The notes beneath the pieces are model-generated. The model worked only from the letters and a program-made list of their open reading frames with translations, was not told the origin of the DNA and made no database searches. A stretch of DNA of 64,000 bases from UBA6927 sp022447855 (GTDB lineage Bacteria; Chloroflexota; Dehalococcoidia; Lucifugimonadales; UBA6927): positions 5,102-69,101 of the forward strand of contig JAKUTX010000007.1 in NCBI GenBank assembly GCA_022447855.1, given 5' to 3'. Below are positions 17,861-27,800 of this stretch, piece after piece (position 1 is the first letter of the stretch; each line of letters starts with the position of its first letter). The position numbers were made by a program, and so were the translations under genes.

Positions 17861-18919
17861 CTAAGAATATGTTTGGCTAAATTGTTTTAGGAACCTAAGA
17901 TCATTTGAATAAAAATGACGGATATCATCTATTCCATATTTCAACATTGCTATTCGTTCTGGCCCCATTCCAAATGCAAAACCGCTATAAATATTGGAGT
18001 CGTAGCCAACACCCTCCAAAACGTTTGGATGAACCATTCCAGCACCCATAATTTCTATCCATCCTGAGTCGGAGCATATGCGGCATCCTTGGCCGTTACA
18101 AATGAAGCAGTCGATGGACATATCTACGCCAGGTTCAACGAAAGGGAAATAATCGCATCTAAATCGAATTTTACGTTCTTCGCCAAAGACTAATCTTGCA
18201 AATTCATAAAGAGTCCCTTTAAGGTTCGCAAAAGTGATCCCTTTATCAACAACTAGTCCTTCGATTTGCTGAAAATGCCATTCGTGTGTCGCATCAGTAG
18301 CTTCATACCGATAGCATTTTCCTGGCACTAAAACTCTAATAGGTGGTTCAGTTGATTCCATATGTCTTGCTTGCATTGGGGAAGTATGTGTTCTGAGTAA
18401 CATAGGATAATTTCCATCATCATTTACATAATCAATCCATAGTGTGTTCCACATGTCACGTGCAGGATGTCCTTGAGGTATGTTAAGCATTTCGAAATTA
18501 TATTTATCTAATTCGATTTCAGGCCCCTCAGTAATTTCAAAGCCCATATTTTTAAAAATATTTGATATCATTCGGACGATTTTGGTTACTGGGTGTAATC
18601 CTCCTGAAGGCAAATTTCTTCCTGGAAGAGTTACGTCCAAAGCAGTTTTTGTAGAAGATACATCTTGTTCAGACACTTTGATTGATTCCAAGTGTGAATT
18701 CAGAGATTCTTCAAGTAATGATTTGGTTTGATTAGCCAACATTCCTATTGAACGGCGTTCCTCTTTAGGAATTTTCCCGATGCTGCGAAGAATATCAGTA
18801 AGTTTTCCATTTCTTCCGATCCAAGCAACTCGCCATTCTTCAGCTTCCTCAGTGGATGAGACTGATTTAAGAGAAGCTATAGCCTTATCGGTAATTTTTT
18901 GTAGGTCTGAAGTGGTCAT
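17861..18919 (-). CDS. pheS: Phenylalanyl-tRNA synthetase alpha subunit
   Basis: Catalytic subunit of PheRS. Class II elements are visible: RTHTSPMQARHMES, the motif 2 region RYEATDATHEWHFQQIEG, and motif 3 GFAFGMGPERIAMLKYGIDD. Between them lies CFICNGQGCRICSDSGW, a C-x2-C-x4-C-x2-C cluster that could hold zinc; E. coli PheS lacks it. I choose the second of two adjacent ATGs (18917-18919) since GAGGA then lies 4 bases upstream; the first ATG (18922) is possible. A near-consensus promoter lies upstream. The leader is only about 30 bases, so there is no attenuation device. Confidence 0.97.
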   Translation of the reverse strand: MTTSDLQKITDKAIASLKSVSSTEEAEEWRVAWIGRNGKLTDILRSIGKIPKEERRSIGMLANQTKSLLEESLNSHLESIKVSEQDVSSTKTALDVTLPGRNLPSGGLHPVTKIVRMISNIFKNMGFEITEGPEIELDKYNFEMLNIPQGHPARDMWNTLWIDYVNDDGNYPMLLRTHTSPMQARHMESTEPPIRVLVPGKCYRYEATDATHEWHFQQIEGLVVDKGITFANLKGTLYEFARLVFGEERKIRFRCDYFPFVEPGVDMSIDCFICNGQGCRICSDSGWIEIMGAGMVHPNVLEGVGYDSNIYSGFAFGMGPERIAMLKYGIDDIRHFYSNDLRFLKQFSQTYS

Positions 18920-18955
18920 CATTTCCTCAAAATATGTGATCAATACACTATACAG

Positions 18956-18984
18956 ATTATAGATTTGGAGACCTTTGTGGTCAA
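18956..18984 (-). promoter_or_regulatory. Strong sigma70-type promoter of pheS-pheT
   Basis: Reading the minus strand, TTGACC (18984-18979) and a perfect TATAAT (18961-18956) are 17 bases apart. Transcription would start near 18949, about 30 bases before the pheS ATG. This is the best promoter match found in the window. Confidence 0.7.
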
Positions 18985-19080
18985 GAACGCTTTAGTTTTT
19001 TATACTCATGCTAGCGTCAAAAATCCCTACTATTGATTCATAAACTAGATTCATTCATTATTATTTGATTATATTAATAT

Positions 19081-19109
19081 TTGACCTAGAGACAGAATCA
19101 AAATATCCT
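19081..19109 (+). promoter_or_regulatory. Candidate promoter for the MscS gene
   Basis: TTGACC (19081-19086) and TATCCT (19104-19109) are 17 bases apart, leaving a leader of about 65 bases before the ATG at 19180. It is divergent from the pheS promoter. Confidence 0.5.
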
Positions 19110-19179
19110 GTGAACGGGTTTTATTATACGTTGAGTTTCAAAATGTTTTGTTGTCAACGATTAATTGATGGAGCATCTG

Positions 19180-20313
19180 ATGAATCTTGATTTGACTTTC
19201 ATTCCGGGAGAATTTCTAGAATCTAGTATTTTTGGTGGAATATTTATATTATCAATTTTCTTTTTTTCATTTATTGTTGCATTAGTTGCCTTTGTTATTT
19301 TGAAACAGCTCGCCAATAGATTGTCTTCTGCGAATTCTAACAGTGTTCTTTCAGAAATATTACATTCTATTCGCAAGTCTGTGTTTGTGTTGATTTTATT
19401 AATTGGATTGTCATTTTCCTTTTCAATAGTAGGTAATTTTGAAAGTCAACTGTCTCATATTGTTTACGATTTTTCAGATCTTTTAAAAACAATTTTGCTA
19501 CTGATTAGCATTATTTTGATTTCACACTCTTTGGTTAAAGTCATAGGGGTGTTTCTAAAGTGGTACTTAGAAAACATTGCAGAAAAAACTGAGACAACTT
19601 TAGATGATCAATTGATACGACCTTTAATGAGACTCACACCCGTTGTTATTTACTCAATAGGATTATTGGTGTTGCTCGAAAGTTTAGGGATTTCAATTAG
19701 TCCTCTTTTGGCAGGTCTTGGAATTGCAGGTTTAGCAGTTGCTTTGGCGGTTCAGCCATCATTAACTAATTTCCTTGCAGGCACTTATGTGATGACAGAG
19801 AGTCAGCTAAAGATAGGGGATTATATTGAATTATCAGATGGCACTGCTGGGTTTGTAATTGAAATTGGTTGGAGGAGTACGAAACTTAGGAGTATTTTAA
19901 ATAATCTTTTGATTGTGCCTAATTCGACTATTTCGAATAGTGTCATTTTAAATTATTATAGTCCTTCCCCCGCTTTGAATGTTAGGGTTACATGTGGAGT
20001 GAGCTATGATTCTGATCTAGAGCAAGTAGAGCGAGTAACTCTTGAAGAATGCAAGAGGGTTCAGAGTGAAAGTGTGTCTGCGATTAAAGATCAAGATCCG
20101 AGATTTGGATTTGATAGTTTTGATGATTCGAATATTTCGTTTTGGGTTTTTATGCAAGCTACTGATCGTATAGGAAGTTTTACTCTGACATCAGAAATAA
20201 TTAAAGCTATTCATGCGAGATTTCTTTTGGAAGGTATTACAATTAATTATCCTGTTCGAACGTTACAGTTTCCAGAAGATATAAAAAGTGACTTTTTAAA
20301 AAGCCAAACTTAA
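19180..20313 (+). CDS. MscS-family mechanosensitive ion channel
   Basis: Cytoplasmic-membrane channel that opens under membrane tension to release solutes. The 377 residues hold N-terminal hydrophobic helices (about 12-35, 65-85, 95-120), then the pore helix region with GLGIAGLAVALAVQPSLTNF, followed by the beta domain (IGDYIELSDGTAGFVIEIGW) and LRSILNNLLIVPNSTISNS, all diagnostic for MscS. The C-terminal alpha/beta domain is present. I start at the third candidate (ATG 19180) because GGAG lies 6 bases before it; TTG 19165 and ATG 19168 are in frame but lack a site. The exoribonuclease gene follows after 37 bases. Confidence 0.93.
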   Translation: MNLDLTFIPGEFLESSIFGGIFILSIFFFSFIVALVAFVILKQLANRLSSANSNSVLSEILHSIRKSVFVLILLIGLSFSFSIVGNFESQLSHIVYDFSDLLKTILLLISIILISHSLVKVIGVFLKWYLENIAEKTETTLDDQLIRPLMRLTPVVIYSIGLLVLLESLGISISPLLAGLGIAGLAVALAVQPSLTNFLAGTYVMTESQLKIGDYIELSDGTAGFVIEIGWRSTKLRSILNNLLIVPNSTISNSVILNYYSPSPALNVRVTCGVSYDSDLEQVERVTLEECKRVQSESVSAIKDQDPRFGFDSFDDSNISFWVFMQATDRIGSFTLTSEIIKAIHARFLLEGITINYPVRTLQFPEDIKSDFLKSQT

Positions 20314-20350
20314 ATCTTCGGAAAGTTTATGGATTCTGGATTGAAAATTG

Positions 20351-22378
20351 ATGTCTAACGACAATGAGATCGTTGTTGCTCGACTGAGTGGTGGAGCAAA
20401 CATAGTTTTGAGAATAGGCCCTGATGATCAGCGTATGGTTAAAGTGCTTCTTCGAAGAAATAAGCATGCTAAATTACCTGCAAGTCGTATCTTGTTTAAA
20501 ACAGGCCTTTTCATAGATGACTTTTCTGGAATTTTAAAATTTCGGGACGAAATATCTAAAATTGTTTCTGGAATTGATATTAAATCTCTTTGGCAAAATG
20601 TAAAACATAGTAAAGAATCATTCTCAATTCAAAAACTTTCTTCAATTTATTGGGATAATGAACTGAGTCCCCAAAAATGTACGGCTTTAACTATGGTTAT
20701 TGAGAGTAAAGAATCAATATATTTTGAAGTTTTAGACAATAGGTATGTTCCACGCGAAGACGCTAAAGTAATCCAACTTGAACAAAGGATTAGAAATGAA
20801 GAAAAACTTGCTTCAGAAGAATTGGAATTTTCAGAAATTTTAAGAGGTATTAGACAGTTTTCTCAGTTGACTGACTATCAAAAAAGACTCCTAGGTTACT
20901 TAAGAGATTTCGTAATTGGGGGAAATATTGATTTGAATGGATCTAAAGCGAGAGATTTTTTACAGAAATATAAATTTTCAGGAGAATTACGCCGTACTGC
21001 CTTTGAGTTATTGCTTAAAATTGGCGAATTAAAATTAGATGATCCAATTGAATTAGAACGTGAGAACATTCGAGTCGAATTTTCTACTGATGTGATGGAT
21101 GAAGTTAAATCATTAAATCGAAATTCTGCCCAAGATTCTTTACGAAGAGTAGATTTAAGGTCTTTAGATCTTTTTACAATTGATAATTCCCATACAATAG
21201 ATCGCGATGACGCATTGTCTGTGAAAGTTCTTTCACATGACCAAAATGGGCATCCAAATCAGGTTCAAATTGGGATACATATAGCAGATGCGTCTGATTT
21301 AATCTCTTCTGGAGGATTTATAGATTTAGAGGCAGAGAAAAGAATGTCAACAATATATTTTCCTGAGAATACAGTTTGGATGGTACCAAAATTTCTCATA
21401 GAAACTTGCGCTGGACTTAATCCAGGGGTGGATAGATTTGCTCTCACAGTTTTGGTTGATTTTTCAATAGAAGGTGAAGTTTTGAACTGGGAAATTGTTC
21501 CAAGTGTTATTAATTCCAAGATTGCTATGTCGTACGAGGAAGCAGATACAGTCTTAGATAATGATAGATGGAAATGGAACAAGCAAATTCACATCATTAA
21601 TTTAATAGCAAAAAAATTAAAGGCCAAAAGGATTAAGAGTGGAGCATTGGACTTGTTACGGCGAGAGATGGAAATCAAAATCGACGTAACGGAACATATT
21701 GATATAACAATTGCTAAGTCATTGATATCCAGAGACTCTGTAGCGGAATTCATGATTTTATATAATCATTTATTGGCAAAATATTGTCATAATTTTAATA
21801 TACCGGCAATTTATAGGTCTCAAGAATCACCTACAAACTTTGATCCATTTCATGGTTATGAAGACGGGCCTTTCAAGAATCATTTAGTATTTAAACAATT
21901 GCAACCGGTCTTGGGTGCCAATGATCTTTCAAATCATTGGGGATTGGGGTTACAAGGCTATATCCAATCTACATCACCCTTAAGGCGTTATACGGATATG
22001 ATAATGCAGAGACAGATTTCAAACCATTTGCAATTTTCTACACCTATTTATTCATTAGACGATTTAAGCTTGATTTTCATGAAATCAGTTGATCAACTCA
22101 AATTAATTTCTAGATTAGAGGCAGAAAGAGCTAAATTTTGGTTCTCAAAATTTCTTATTCAACGTAGTGAATTGGGGGAAAAGTATTTCCGAGCGGTGGT
22201 TTTGGAAAAACGTCATGAGCGTAATGCATTATTAGAGCTTGATGAGTATCCTTTCAAAATTCGAATGAAACTCAGTGACTCAATTTTACCTGGAGATAAG
22301 GTTTTACTAGAATTTCAAGAGGTAGATTGGATTGTCAGACAGCCAAAATTTAAATTTTGTGACAAAATAAATCAATGA
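20351..22378 (+). CDS. RNase II/RNase R family exoribonuclease
   Basis: Processive 3'-5' exoribonuclease for mRNA and structured RNA turnover. The protein has 675 residues from ATG 20351 (a TTG one codon earlier is less likely). An N-terminal region (about 1-225) has OB/winged-helix character. The RNB catalytic domain starts near 275 with TIDNSHTIDRDDALSVKV, whose aspartates bind the catalytic magnesium ions. GLQGYIQSTSPLRRYTDMIM closes the RNB domain. A short OB-like C-terminus ends the protein, shorter than in E. coli RNase R and without its basic tail. The layout resembles RNase II/R forms of cyanobacteria and chloroplasts. No strong ribosome site is visible. Confidence 0.9.
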   Translation: MSNDNEIVVARLSGGANIVLRIGPDDQRMVKVLLRRNKHAKLPASRILFKTGLFIDDFSGILKFRDEISKIVSGIDIKSLWQNVKHSKESFSIQKLSSIYWDNELSPQKCTALTMVIESKESIYFEVLDNRYVPREDAKVIQLEQRIRNEEKLASEELEFSEILRGIRQFSQLTDYQKRLLGYLRDFVIGGNIDLNGSKARDFLQKYKFSGELRRTAFELLLKIGELKLDDPIELERENIRVEFSTDVMDEVKSLNRNSAQDSLRRVDLRSLDLFTIDNSHTIDRDDALSVKVLSHDQNGHPNQVQIGIHIADASDLISSGGFIDLEAEKRMSTIYFPENTVWMVPKFLIETCAGLNPGVDRFALTVLVDFSIEGEVLNWEIVPSVINSKIAMSYEEADTVLDNDRWKWNKQIHIINLIAKKLKAKRIKSGALDLLRREMEIKIDVTEHIDITIAKSLISRDSVAEFMILYNHLLAKYCHNFNIPAIYRSQESPTNFDPFHGYEDGPFKNHLVFKQLQPVLGANDLSNHWGLGLQGYIQSTSPLRRYTDMIMQRQISNHLQFSTPIYSLDDLSLIFMKSVDQLKLISRLEAERAKFWFSKFLIQRSELGEKYFRAVVLEKRHERNALLELDEYPFKIRMKLSDSILPGDKVLLEFQEVDWIVRQPKFKFCDKINQ

Positions 22379-22396
22379 GTTCTATTGATTTGTTTG
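22369..22396. terminator. Possible bidirectional terminator hairpin
   Basis: AAATCAAT (22369-22376) and ATTGATTT (22384-22391) form an 8-pair stem with a 7-base loop, overlapping the exoribonuclease stop codon and lying just after the tRNA-Pro 3' end on the other strand. T-rich bases flank it on both sides, so it could end both transcripts. The stem is AT-rich and weak. Confidence 0.35.
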
Positions 22397-22397
22397 A

Positions 22398-22472
22398 TGG
22401 TCGGGGTGGCCGGGATTGAACCGGCGACCTCCTGTTCCCAAAACAGGCGCGCTCCCGCTGCGCCACACCCCG
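22398..22472 (-). tRNA. tRNA-Pro, anticodon TGG
   Basis: Reading the minus strand from 22472: acceptor stem CGGGGTG pairs with CACCCCG, D-arm GCGC...GCGC, anticodon arm CCTGT-TTTGGGA-ACAGG with anticodon TGG, and T-arm CCGG-TTCAATC-CCGG. Discriminator A is at 22401 and the CCA end is encoded at 22400-22398. It lies between two plus-strand genes and has its own promoter. Confidence 0.97.
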
Positions 22473-22480
22473 ATTGCTTA

Positions 22481-22509
22481 ATAATATAGCCGTATTGAAA
22501 ATCATGCAA
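22481..22509 (-). promoter_or_regulatory. Promoter of tRNA-Pro
   Basis: On the minus strand TTGCAT (22509-22504) and TATTAT (22486-22481) are 17 bases apart, ending 8 bases before the tRNA 5' end, the short leader expected for a tRNA gene. Confidence 0.6.
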
Positions 22510-22563
22510 GAGTATTCAAGAGGTACTTAATTATTATCATCTTGCTCTTTATTTACTTATTTG

Positions 22564-22592
22564 TTGACGTTGATCGATTAGCAGAATAAAAT
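22564..22592 (+). promoter_or_regulatory. Promoter of the NHL-repeat gene
   Basis: TTGACG (22564-22569) and TAAAAT (22587-22592) are exactly 17 bases apart. The predicted start lies about 28 bases before the ATG at 22627. Confidence 0.6.
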
Positions 22593-22626
22593 CCTGTCAT
22601 TCATCCTAAAATGAGGAGAGACTACT

Positions 22627-23472
22627 ATGGAAGTACTTGGATCGGGAGATTATAGATATCAACGCGTAGAATCTTGGCCTAATTTACCCAGAAATTGGCA
22701 ATTTGGATTGGCATCTGATGGTGCAGTTAATTCAAAGGATGAAATATATATTTTCAGTCGAGGGATTCATCCAATAACAATATGGGATATCGAGGGGAAC
22801 TTCATTTCTAGTTGGGGTGAGGGAGAATTTGGATCTCCTCATGGGATTTTTATCGACCCGGATGATAATGTTTGGCTTGTAGATTCAAATTATCATTTGG
22901 TTACTCAACATAAACCTGACGGTGAAATTTTGAATACATGGGGCCGGAAATTGCAACCCTCAGCGAGTTATTTGGGGAAACCATTTAATATGCCTTCTGG
23001 ATTGGCATTTGCTCCAAATGGTGAAATATTTGTGTCAGATGGTTATGGTGGACATAGAGTTCACAAGTTCAACTCTAAAGGTGAACTAATGCATTCTTGG
23101 GGTAAACAAGGGTCTGGACCAGGTGAATTTGCACTTTTACATAATATTTGGGTTGATAAGAATAGTCGAGTTTATATCTGTGATAGAGAAAATGACCGCA
23201 TACAAATTTTTTCAGAGAATGGTGATTTTATTGAAGAATGGACCGACTTGCAGAAACCCGGTGACATTTGGATTCATAATGATGATGTTTATGTTGTAGA
23301 GCAAGGATCTAAAGGTACATGTGGGGTGAGTATTTGGTCTTTAGAAGGAGAGTTAATTACTCGATGGAGGGGTATTGATGCAGGTCATGGGATTTGTGTT
23401 GATTCACATGGGAATATTTATGTCACCGAGATTGGCGATGCAGATAAAGTAAGCAAATTTGAGAGGATTTAG
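22627..23472 (+). CDS. NHL-repeat beta-propeller protein
   Basis: 281 residues composed of six NHL-type blades, for example GSPHGIFIDPDDNVWLVDS, MPSGLAFAPNGEIFVSDGYG, LLHNIWVDKNSRVYICDREN and GHGICVDSHGNIYVTEIG. The whole resembles the peptidyl-alpha-hydroxyglycine alpha-amidating lyase family, and the calcium/zinc-site-like Asp and His residues fall in the blade turns, but whether it is catalytic cannot be judged. No signal peptide is visible, so a cytoplasmic location is inferred. AGGAGAG lies 7-8 bases before the ATG. It has its own promoter, and the MFS transporter gene follows after 85 bases. Confidence 0.85.
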   Translation: MEVLGSGDYRYQRVESWPNLPRNWQFGLASDGAVNSKDEIYIFSRGIHPITIWDIEGNFISSWGEGEFGSPHGIFIDPDDNVWLVDSNYHLVTQHKPDGEILNTWGRKLQPSASYLGKPFNMPSGLAFAPNGEIFVSDGYGGHRVHKFNSKGELMHSWGKQGSGPGEFALLHNIWVDKNSRVYICDRENDRIQIFSENGDFIEEWTDLQKPGDIWIHNDDVYVVEQGSKGTCGVSIWSLEGELITRWRGIDAGHGICVDSHGNIYVTEIGDADKVSKFERI

Positions 23473-23480
23473 TTATTTTT

Positions 23481-23510
23481 TTGATCAATGATTGAATCTA
23501 ATTATATACT
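23481..23510 (+). promoter_or_regulatory. Candidate promoter for the MFS gene
   Basis: TTGATC (23481-23486) and TATACT (23505-23510) lie 18 bases apart in the gap after the NHL gene, about 47 bases before the TTG start. Confidence 0.4.
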
Positions 23511-23557
23511 GTGTAAAAATCCCAAACAGTCCAAATCTTTTTCAAAGCGTGTAGTAG

Positions 23558-24799
23558 TTGAGTGTTCCAAGGCTTGTATCGTCATTTTCTAATCGTAATT
23601 ATAGATTGTTGTGGTGTGCAAATTGGATAGAATATTCGACAAGGAATATGCAAATTGTTTTACTTGCATGGTTTGTACTAGATTTGACAGATTCTCCCTT
23701 TTTAGTAGCATTAGTCGCTTTTTTTGGTATGGCACCAAGTTTCTTGTTAGGAATGATAGGAGGGTGGTTAGCAGACCGAGTAAATAAGCGTAAGCTGATG
23801 ATTTTCTCAGGTTTTTTGGGATTATGTATTGCTTTGATGATGTTAGTTGCAATATCATTTTTTGCAGTCCATTTTTGGTATGGATATATTGTGATCTTTG
23901 CAGTCGGATTTGCTACTGCGATTACTAATCCCTCTCGCAGATCTCTTTATATTGAACTTCTAGGTCCAAAAGGTGTAACAAATGGGGCCGCTTTGGATGG
24001 AGTGGGGATGCAATCAAGCAAAATGCTTGGTCCAATAGTTGCTGGTGGATTAATTGCATTTTTTGGAATTCAAGGTGGCTATTTGGTTGTTTCATTTTTG
24101 TACTTTATTGGCCTGATTTTGATATATAGGATCAGATTTCCTGATCATCAAAATCTCTTTGTATCTAATGATAGGTATCAAATTTTGAACAATATTAAAG
24201 AAGGTTTAGTTTATGCACTGTCGAACAAGGTCATTTTTAGTACACTTTTAATAACAATAGTAATGAACATGTTATATTTCCCGTTTCAGCCAATGGTGCC
24301 AGTAATTGCAAGAGACGTCCTGCAAGTTGGACCATTGTTGATGGGAATCCTTTTTGCATCTGAAGGTTTTGGAGCTGTGTTAGGTTCACTTTTGATTGCA
24401 AGTAGAAGCTCAATTATTTTCCAAGGTAGATATTATATTTTGGGTTCATTTTTTGCAGCATCGGGTCTTCTATTTTTTGGTGTTTCAAATTCATACATTC
24501 TTGCTTATTTTGCTCTTCTGATTGCGGGGATAGGTGTTTCAGGATTTGCAACTATGCAGTCAACAATTGTATTAATTACCGCACGTGAAAATGTTCGAGG
24601 TCGTGCATTGGGTGTGATTACCTTAGGGATAGGTACACAACCAATTGGAGCTTTAATAATTGGAGCTTTAGCGAGTTTTCAAGGTCCTGTTTTTGCTGTA
24701 ACTATCCACTCAACTCTTGCAATTATATTAGTTAGTTTAGTAGCTGTATTATTTCGGAAGCTTTGGGGACGAATATCAGTTGATAATGTTCAAAAATGA
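23558..24799 (+). CDS. MFS transporter
   Basis: Major facilitator superfamily permease of 413 residues with twelve hydrophobic segments. The loop between helices 2 and 3 reads GGWLADRVNKRKLMIF, the typical motif A, and LGVITLGIGTQPIGALIIGA follows in the second half. It resembles the enterobactin-exporter/multidrug group (COG2814-like), so efflux is plausible but the substrate is unknown. The start is weak: a TTG directly after an in-frame TAG, with no clear ribosome site, and no other start is available before the first helix. It converges on the RND gene, whose stop lies 9 bases away. Confidence 0.88.
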   Translation: MSVPRLVSSFSNRNYRLLWCANWIEYSTRNMQIVLLAWFVLDLTDSPFLVALVAFFGMAPSFLLGMIGGWLADRVNKRKLMIFSGFLGLCIALMMLVAISFFAVHFWYGYIVIFAVGFATAITNPSRRSLYIELLGPKGVTNGAALDGVGMQSSKMLGPIVAGGLIAFFGIQGGYLVVSFLYFIGLILIYRIRFPDHQNLFVSNDRYQILNNIKEGLVYALSNKVIFSTLLITIVMNMLYFPFQPMVPVIARDVLQVGPLLMGILFASEGFGAVLGSLLIASRSSIIFQGRYYILGSFFAASGLLFFGVSNSYILAYFALLIAGIGVSGFATMQSTIVLITARENVRGRALGVITLGIGTQPIGALIIGALASFQGPVFAVTIHSTLAIILVSLVAVLFRKLWGRISVDNVQK

Positions 24800-24808
24800 G
24801 TTTAAAAA

Positions 24809-27800
24809 TCAATTATCTCTTTTGAATATGTTTGGTATTGAATGGAAGAAAATTTGATAAACAATTGGAACTACTAATAAAGTCAGGAATGTTGAACTAA
24901 CCAATCCACCTATTACAACTGTTGCAAGTTCTGAACCTACTAGTCCGTTAGTTTCTGATGCTAAAGCCAAAGGTATTAAGGCAAAGATAGTTGCAAATGC
25001 TGTCATCAAAATTGGACGGACTCTTACTTTGCCTCCTTCAATGATTGCATCATAAGTACTAAAGCCTTTAGCACGTAGTTGCTCTACAAATACAATTAGC
25101 ACTACAGCATTTGTTACAACTACGCCAATTAGAAGTAAAAACCCCATCATTGCAGGCAATCCTAATGGTTTCCCTGTAATGAATAGCAAGACTAAAGCTC
25201 CGACAATTGAAAGTGGTAAGTAAATCATAATAATCATTGGGCTTCTTAGTGAACCCATAGTTGCAACCATTACGAGATAGACTAAAACAATACCAACCCC
25301 CATAGCCAAGAAGATATCTTGGAATCCTTCAGCGATTTGATCAAAAATTCCTCCGGATGAAACCTTAACGCCAGTAGGGAGGTTCATAGAGTCAATAACT
25401 GATTGAACTTCTCTTCCAACAGATTGGGTGTCGTCACTTGTAATATCTCCAATGATTAAGGCAGTTCTTTTTCCGTCAACCCGTGTAATTGTTACTGCAC
25501 TTGGTTCAATGGTCCTCTTTGCGATACTATCTAAAGTTGTTTCTCCAGCAGGTCCTGATATTGTATTACTTCCTAGTTTCTTAAGGTCTGAAATATCATC
25601 AGGATTGCTTCTGATCATGATTGTATAATTTTTACCATCTATTTCTATTTCACTTACTTGAGTTCCAGACATTATTGATCGCATTTGGAAGGCTATGCTC
25701 ATCGTACTTAGACCTATTGATGAAGCTTTTTCTTGATCTACAGTCCAAACTATTTCATCTTTCCCTTCAGACGCATTATTGCTTATGTTAGAAATACCTT
25801 CAATTTTTGACAATTTGGTTTCTAAATTTTGTGAAACTGATTGAATTTCTTGAAAATTTGGACCTGATATGTTTAGCTCTACACCACCTTGAGGTGGTCC
25901 ACCTGCAATTTCTGTTACCTTGATAATTGCGTCATCAATTCCAGACAACCTTTCCTGAATAGTTTCGGCAAGTTTTTCAGGAGGGTCTTCATATAGATTG
26001 ACAAAAATCAATCCTGAGTTTGTTGAGTCAGAAGAGCCTGACCAAAAATCGGCAGATCCGATAGTGGTTGAATAATTTTCGACAATTTTGGATTCGTAGT
26101 ACTCATCAATCACCTTTTCAATTTCTAAAATAGTCTGATTTGTACGATTGATAGATGTTCCCGGAGGCATTGATGCACTTATAGATATTGCCTCTGGATT
26201 TCCGCTTGAGAAGAAGGTAACTGGTATTTGAAATAATAAACCTAAACTAGATAGAGTAATTAGAATTGCTAAAGATAGTGAAATTAATTTATGAGACAAA
26301 GACCATTTAAGCATTGATCCATAGATTTTTTGCAGTGTTGATGGTTTTTTTAAATCAGATTCAGTTAAATCACCTGGGCGAATAATAAAAGATCCCAAAA
26401 CTGGAATTGCAGTAATTGAAACAATTCCTGATGCGATTAGTGCGAGGCTTACTGCAAGTGCGAATGGACTAAAAAATTCTCCTACCAATCCTTCGATGAA
26501 TGCTAATGGTACAAAAACAACTACAGTTGCTAATGTAGACGCAACAATTGGGGGTAACACTTCTCGAGTTGCAGTCATAGCAGCTTTTATTCTATCCTCG
26601 CCCATTTGAATATGACGATAGATATTTTCTATGACTACAATACTATCATCTACAACTCTGCCTACAGAAATTGCTAGTCCTGCTAGGGACATTAAATTTA
26701 AAGCTACGTCTGTCAGATAATACATTAGCATTATTGCAGTTAATATACTTAATGGTATGGAGGCAATGATTACTAAAGTTGGGCGGATTCCCATGCTTAA
26801 ACCTTTTAAAATGTTAGGTTTGAAATTTACTAGGAAAATGAAAACTATCATTATCGCAAAAAGGAATCCATAAAATCCTTCTTTTATAAGGGTATTTAGT
26901 GATTCTTTGATTTCTGGTCCGTCATTAGTTATTTCTACAATTGATATTCCCATAGGAAGATTAATGTCTGAAAGGGTTCCTTGAATACTTTCAGTTACGT
27001 CTACCGTATTGGCTGTTGGATCCTTAATAATTGATAGTTTAAGGCTAGTTTCTCCATTCGTGCGAGAAATGCTATTGGAAGGTTTTTCGGCAATTAAAAC
27101 TTCTCCTATATCCGAAACACAAATGGGTAACGGTGCTGTAATATCTTTAGAATTTGCGTCATAGAATTCTTTTATTTGTGTGTAGCATCGTGGGATATTT
27201 GGAGGGAGATCATTTAATGATTCTGATAATGGGACTGCTGGCAGTTGGTTAGAAGGGAAAGAATTTCCAGAATTATTGCTTTCAGAGTTAAAATTTGGTC
27301 GGCTTGTACCAATAATTAGATTTCTAATTGAATCTAATGAATTTATGCGACTACGTACTTTTACTGTCTTGTTTGTGACTCCATCATCAATGCTACCTGA
27401 TGGTAAATCCATATTGTTTTGGGCAATAGAATATTGCAATTGTTGAGATGTGATCCCGTATTTTTTCATGGAATCACGATTTAAGATTATTTGAACTTCT
27501 TGATCATTACCACCGATTAAATTTACTGAGCTAACACCAGAAACCTTCGAGATTTGTGGTGTAATATTTTCTTCTATATATAATTGTAAAGCACTTAAAA
27601 GTGTTAGGCTTTGTTGGTTATTTGCAGGTATGTCATATGTATTCCAAAACTCATTATTTGCGGTAATTGATAGTTCCATTGTAGGGAATGCGTCTGAATT
27701 GATGCGTTGTACGAATGGGCCTTGAACGCCAGTAGGCACATTAAGGTCAGCAATAGAACTGTTTAGCTCTGTTTCCGCTTTAGATAGATCTTTTTTGAAA

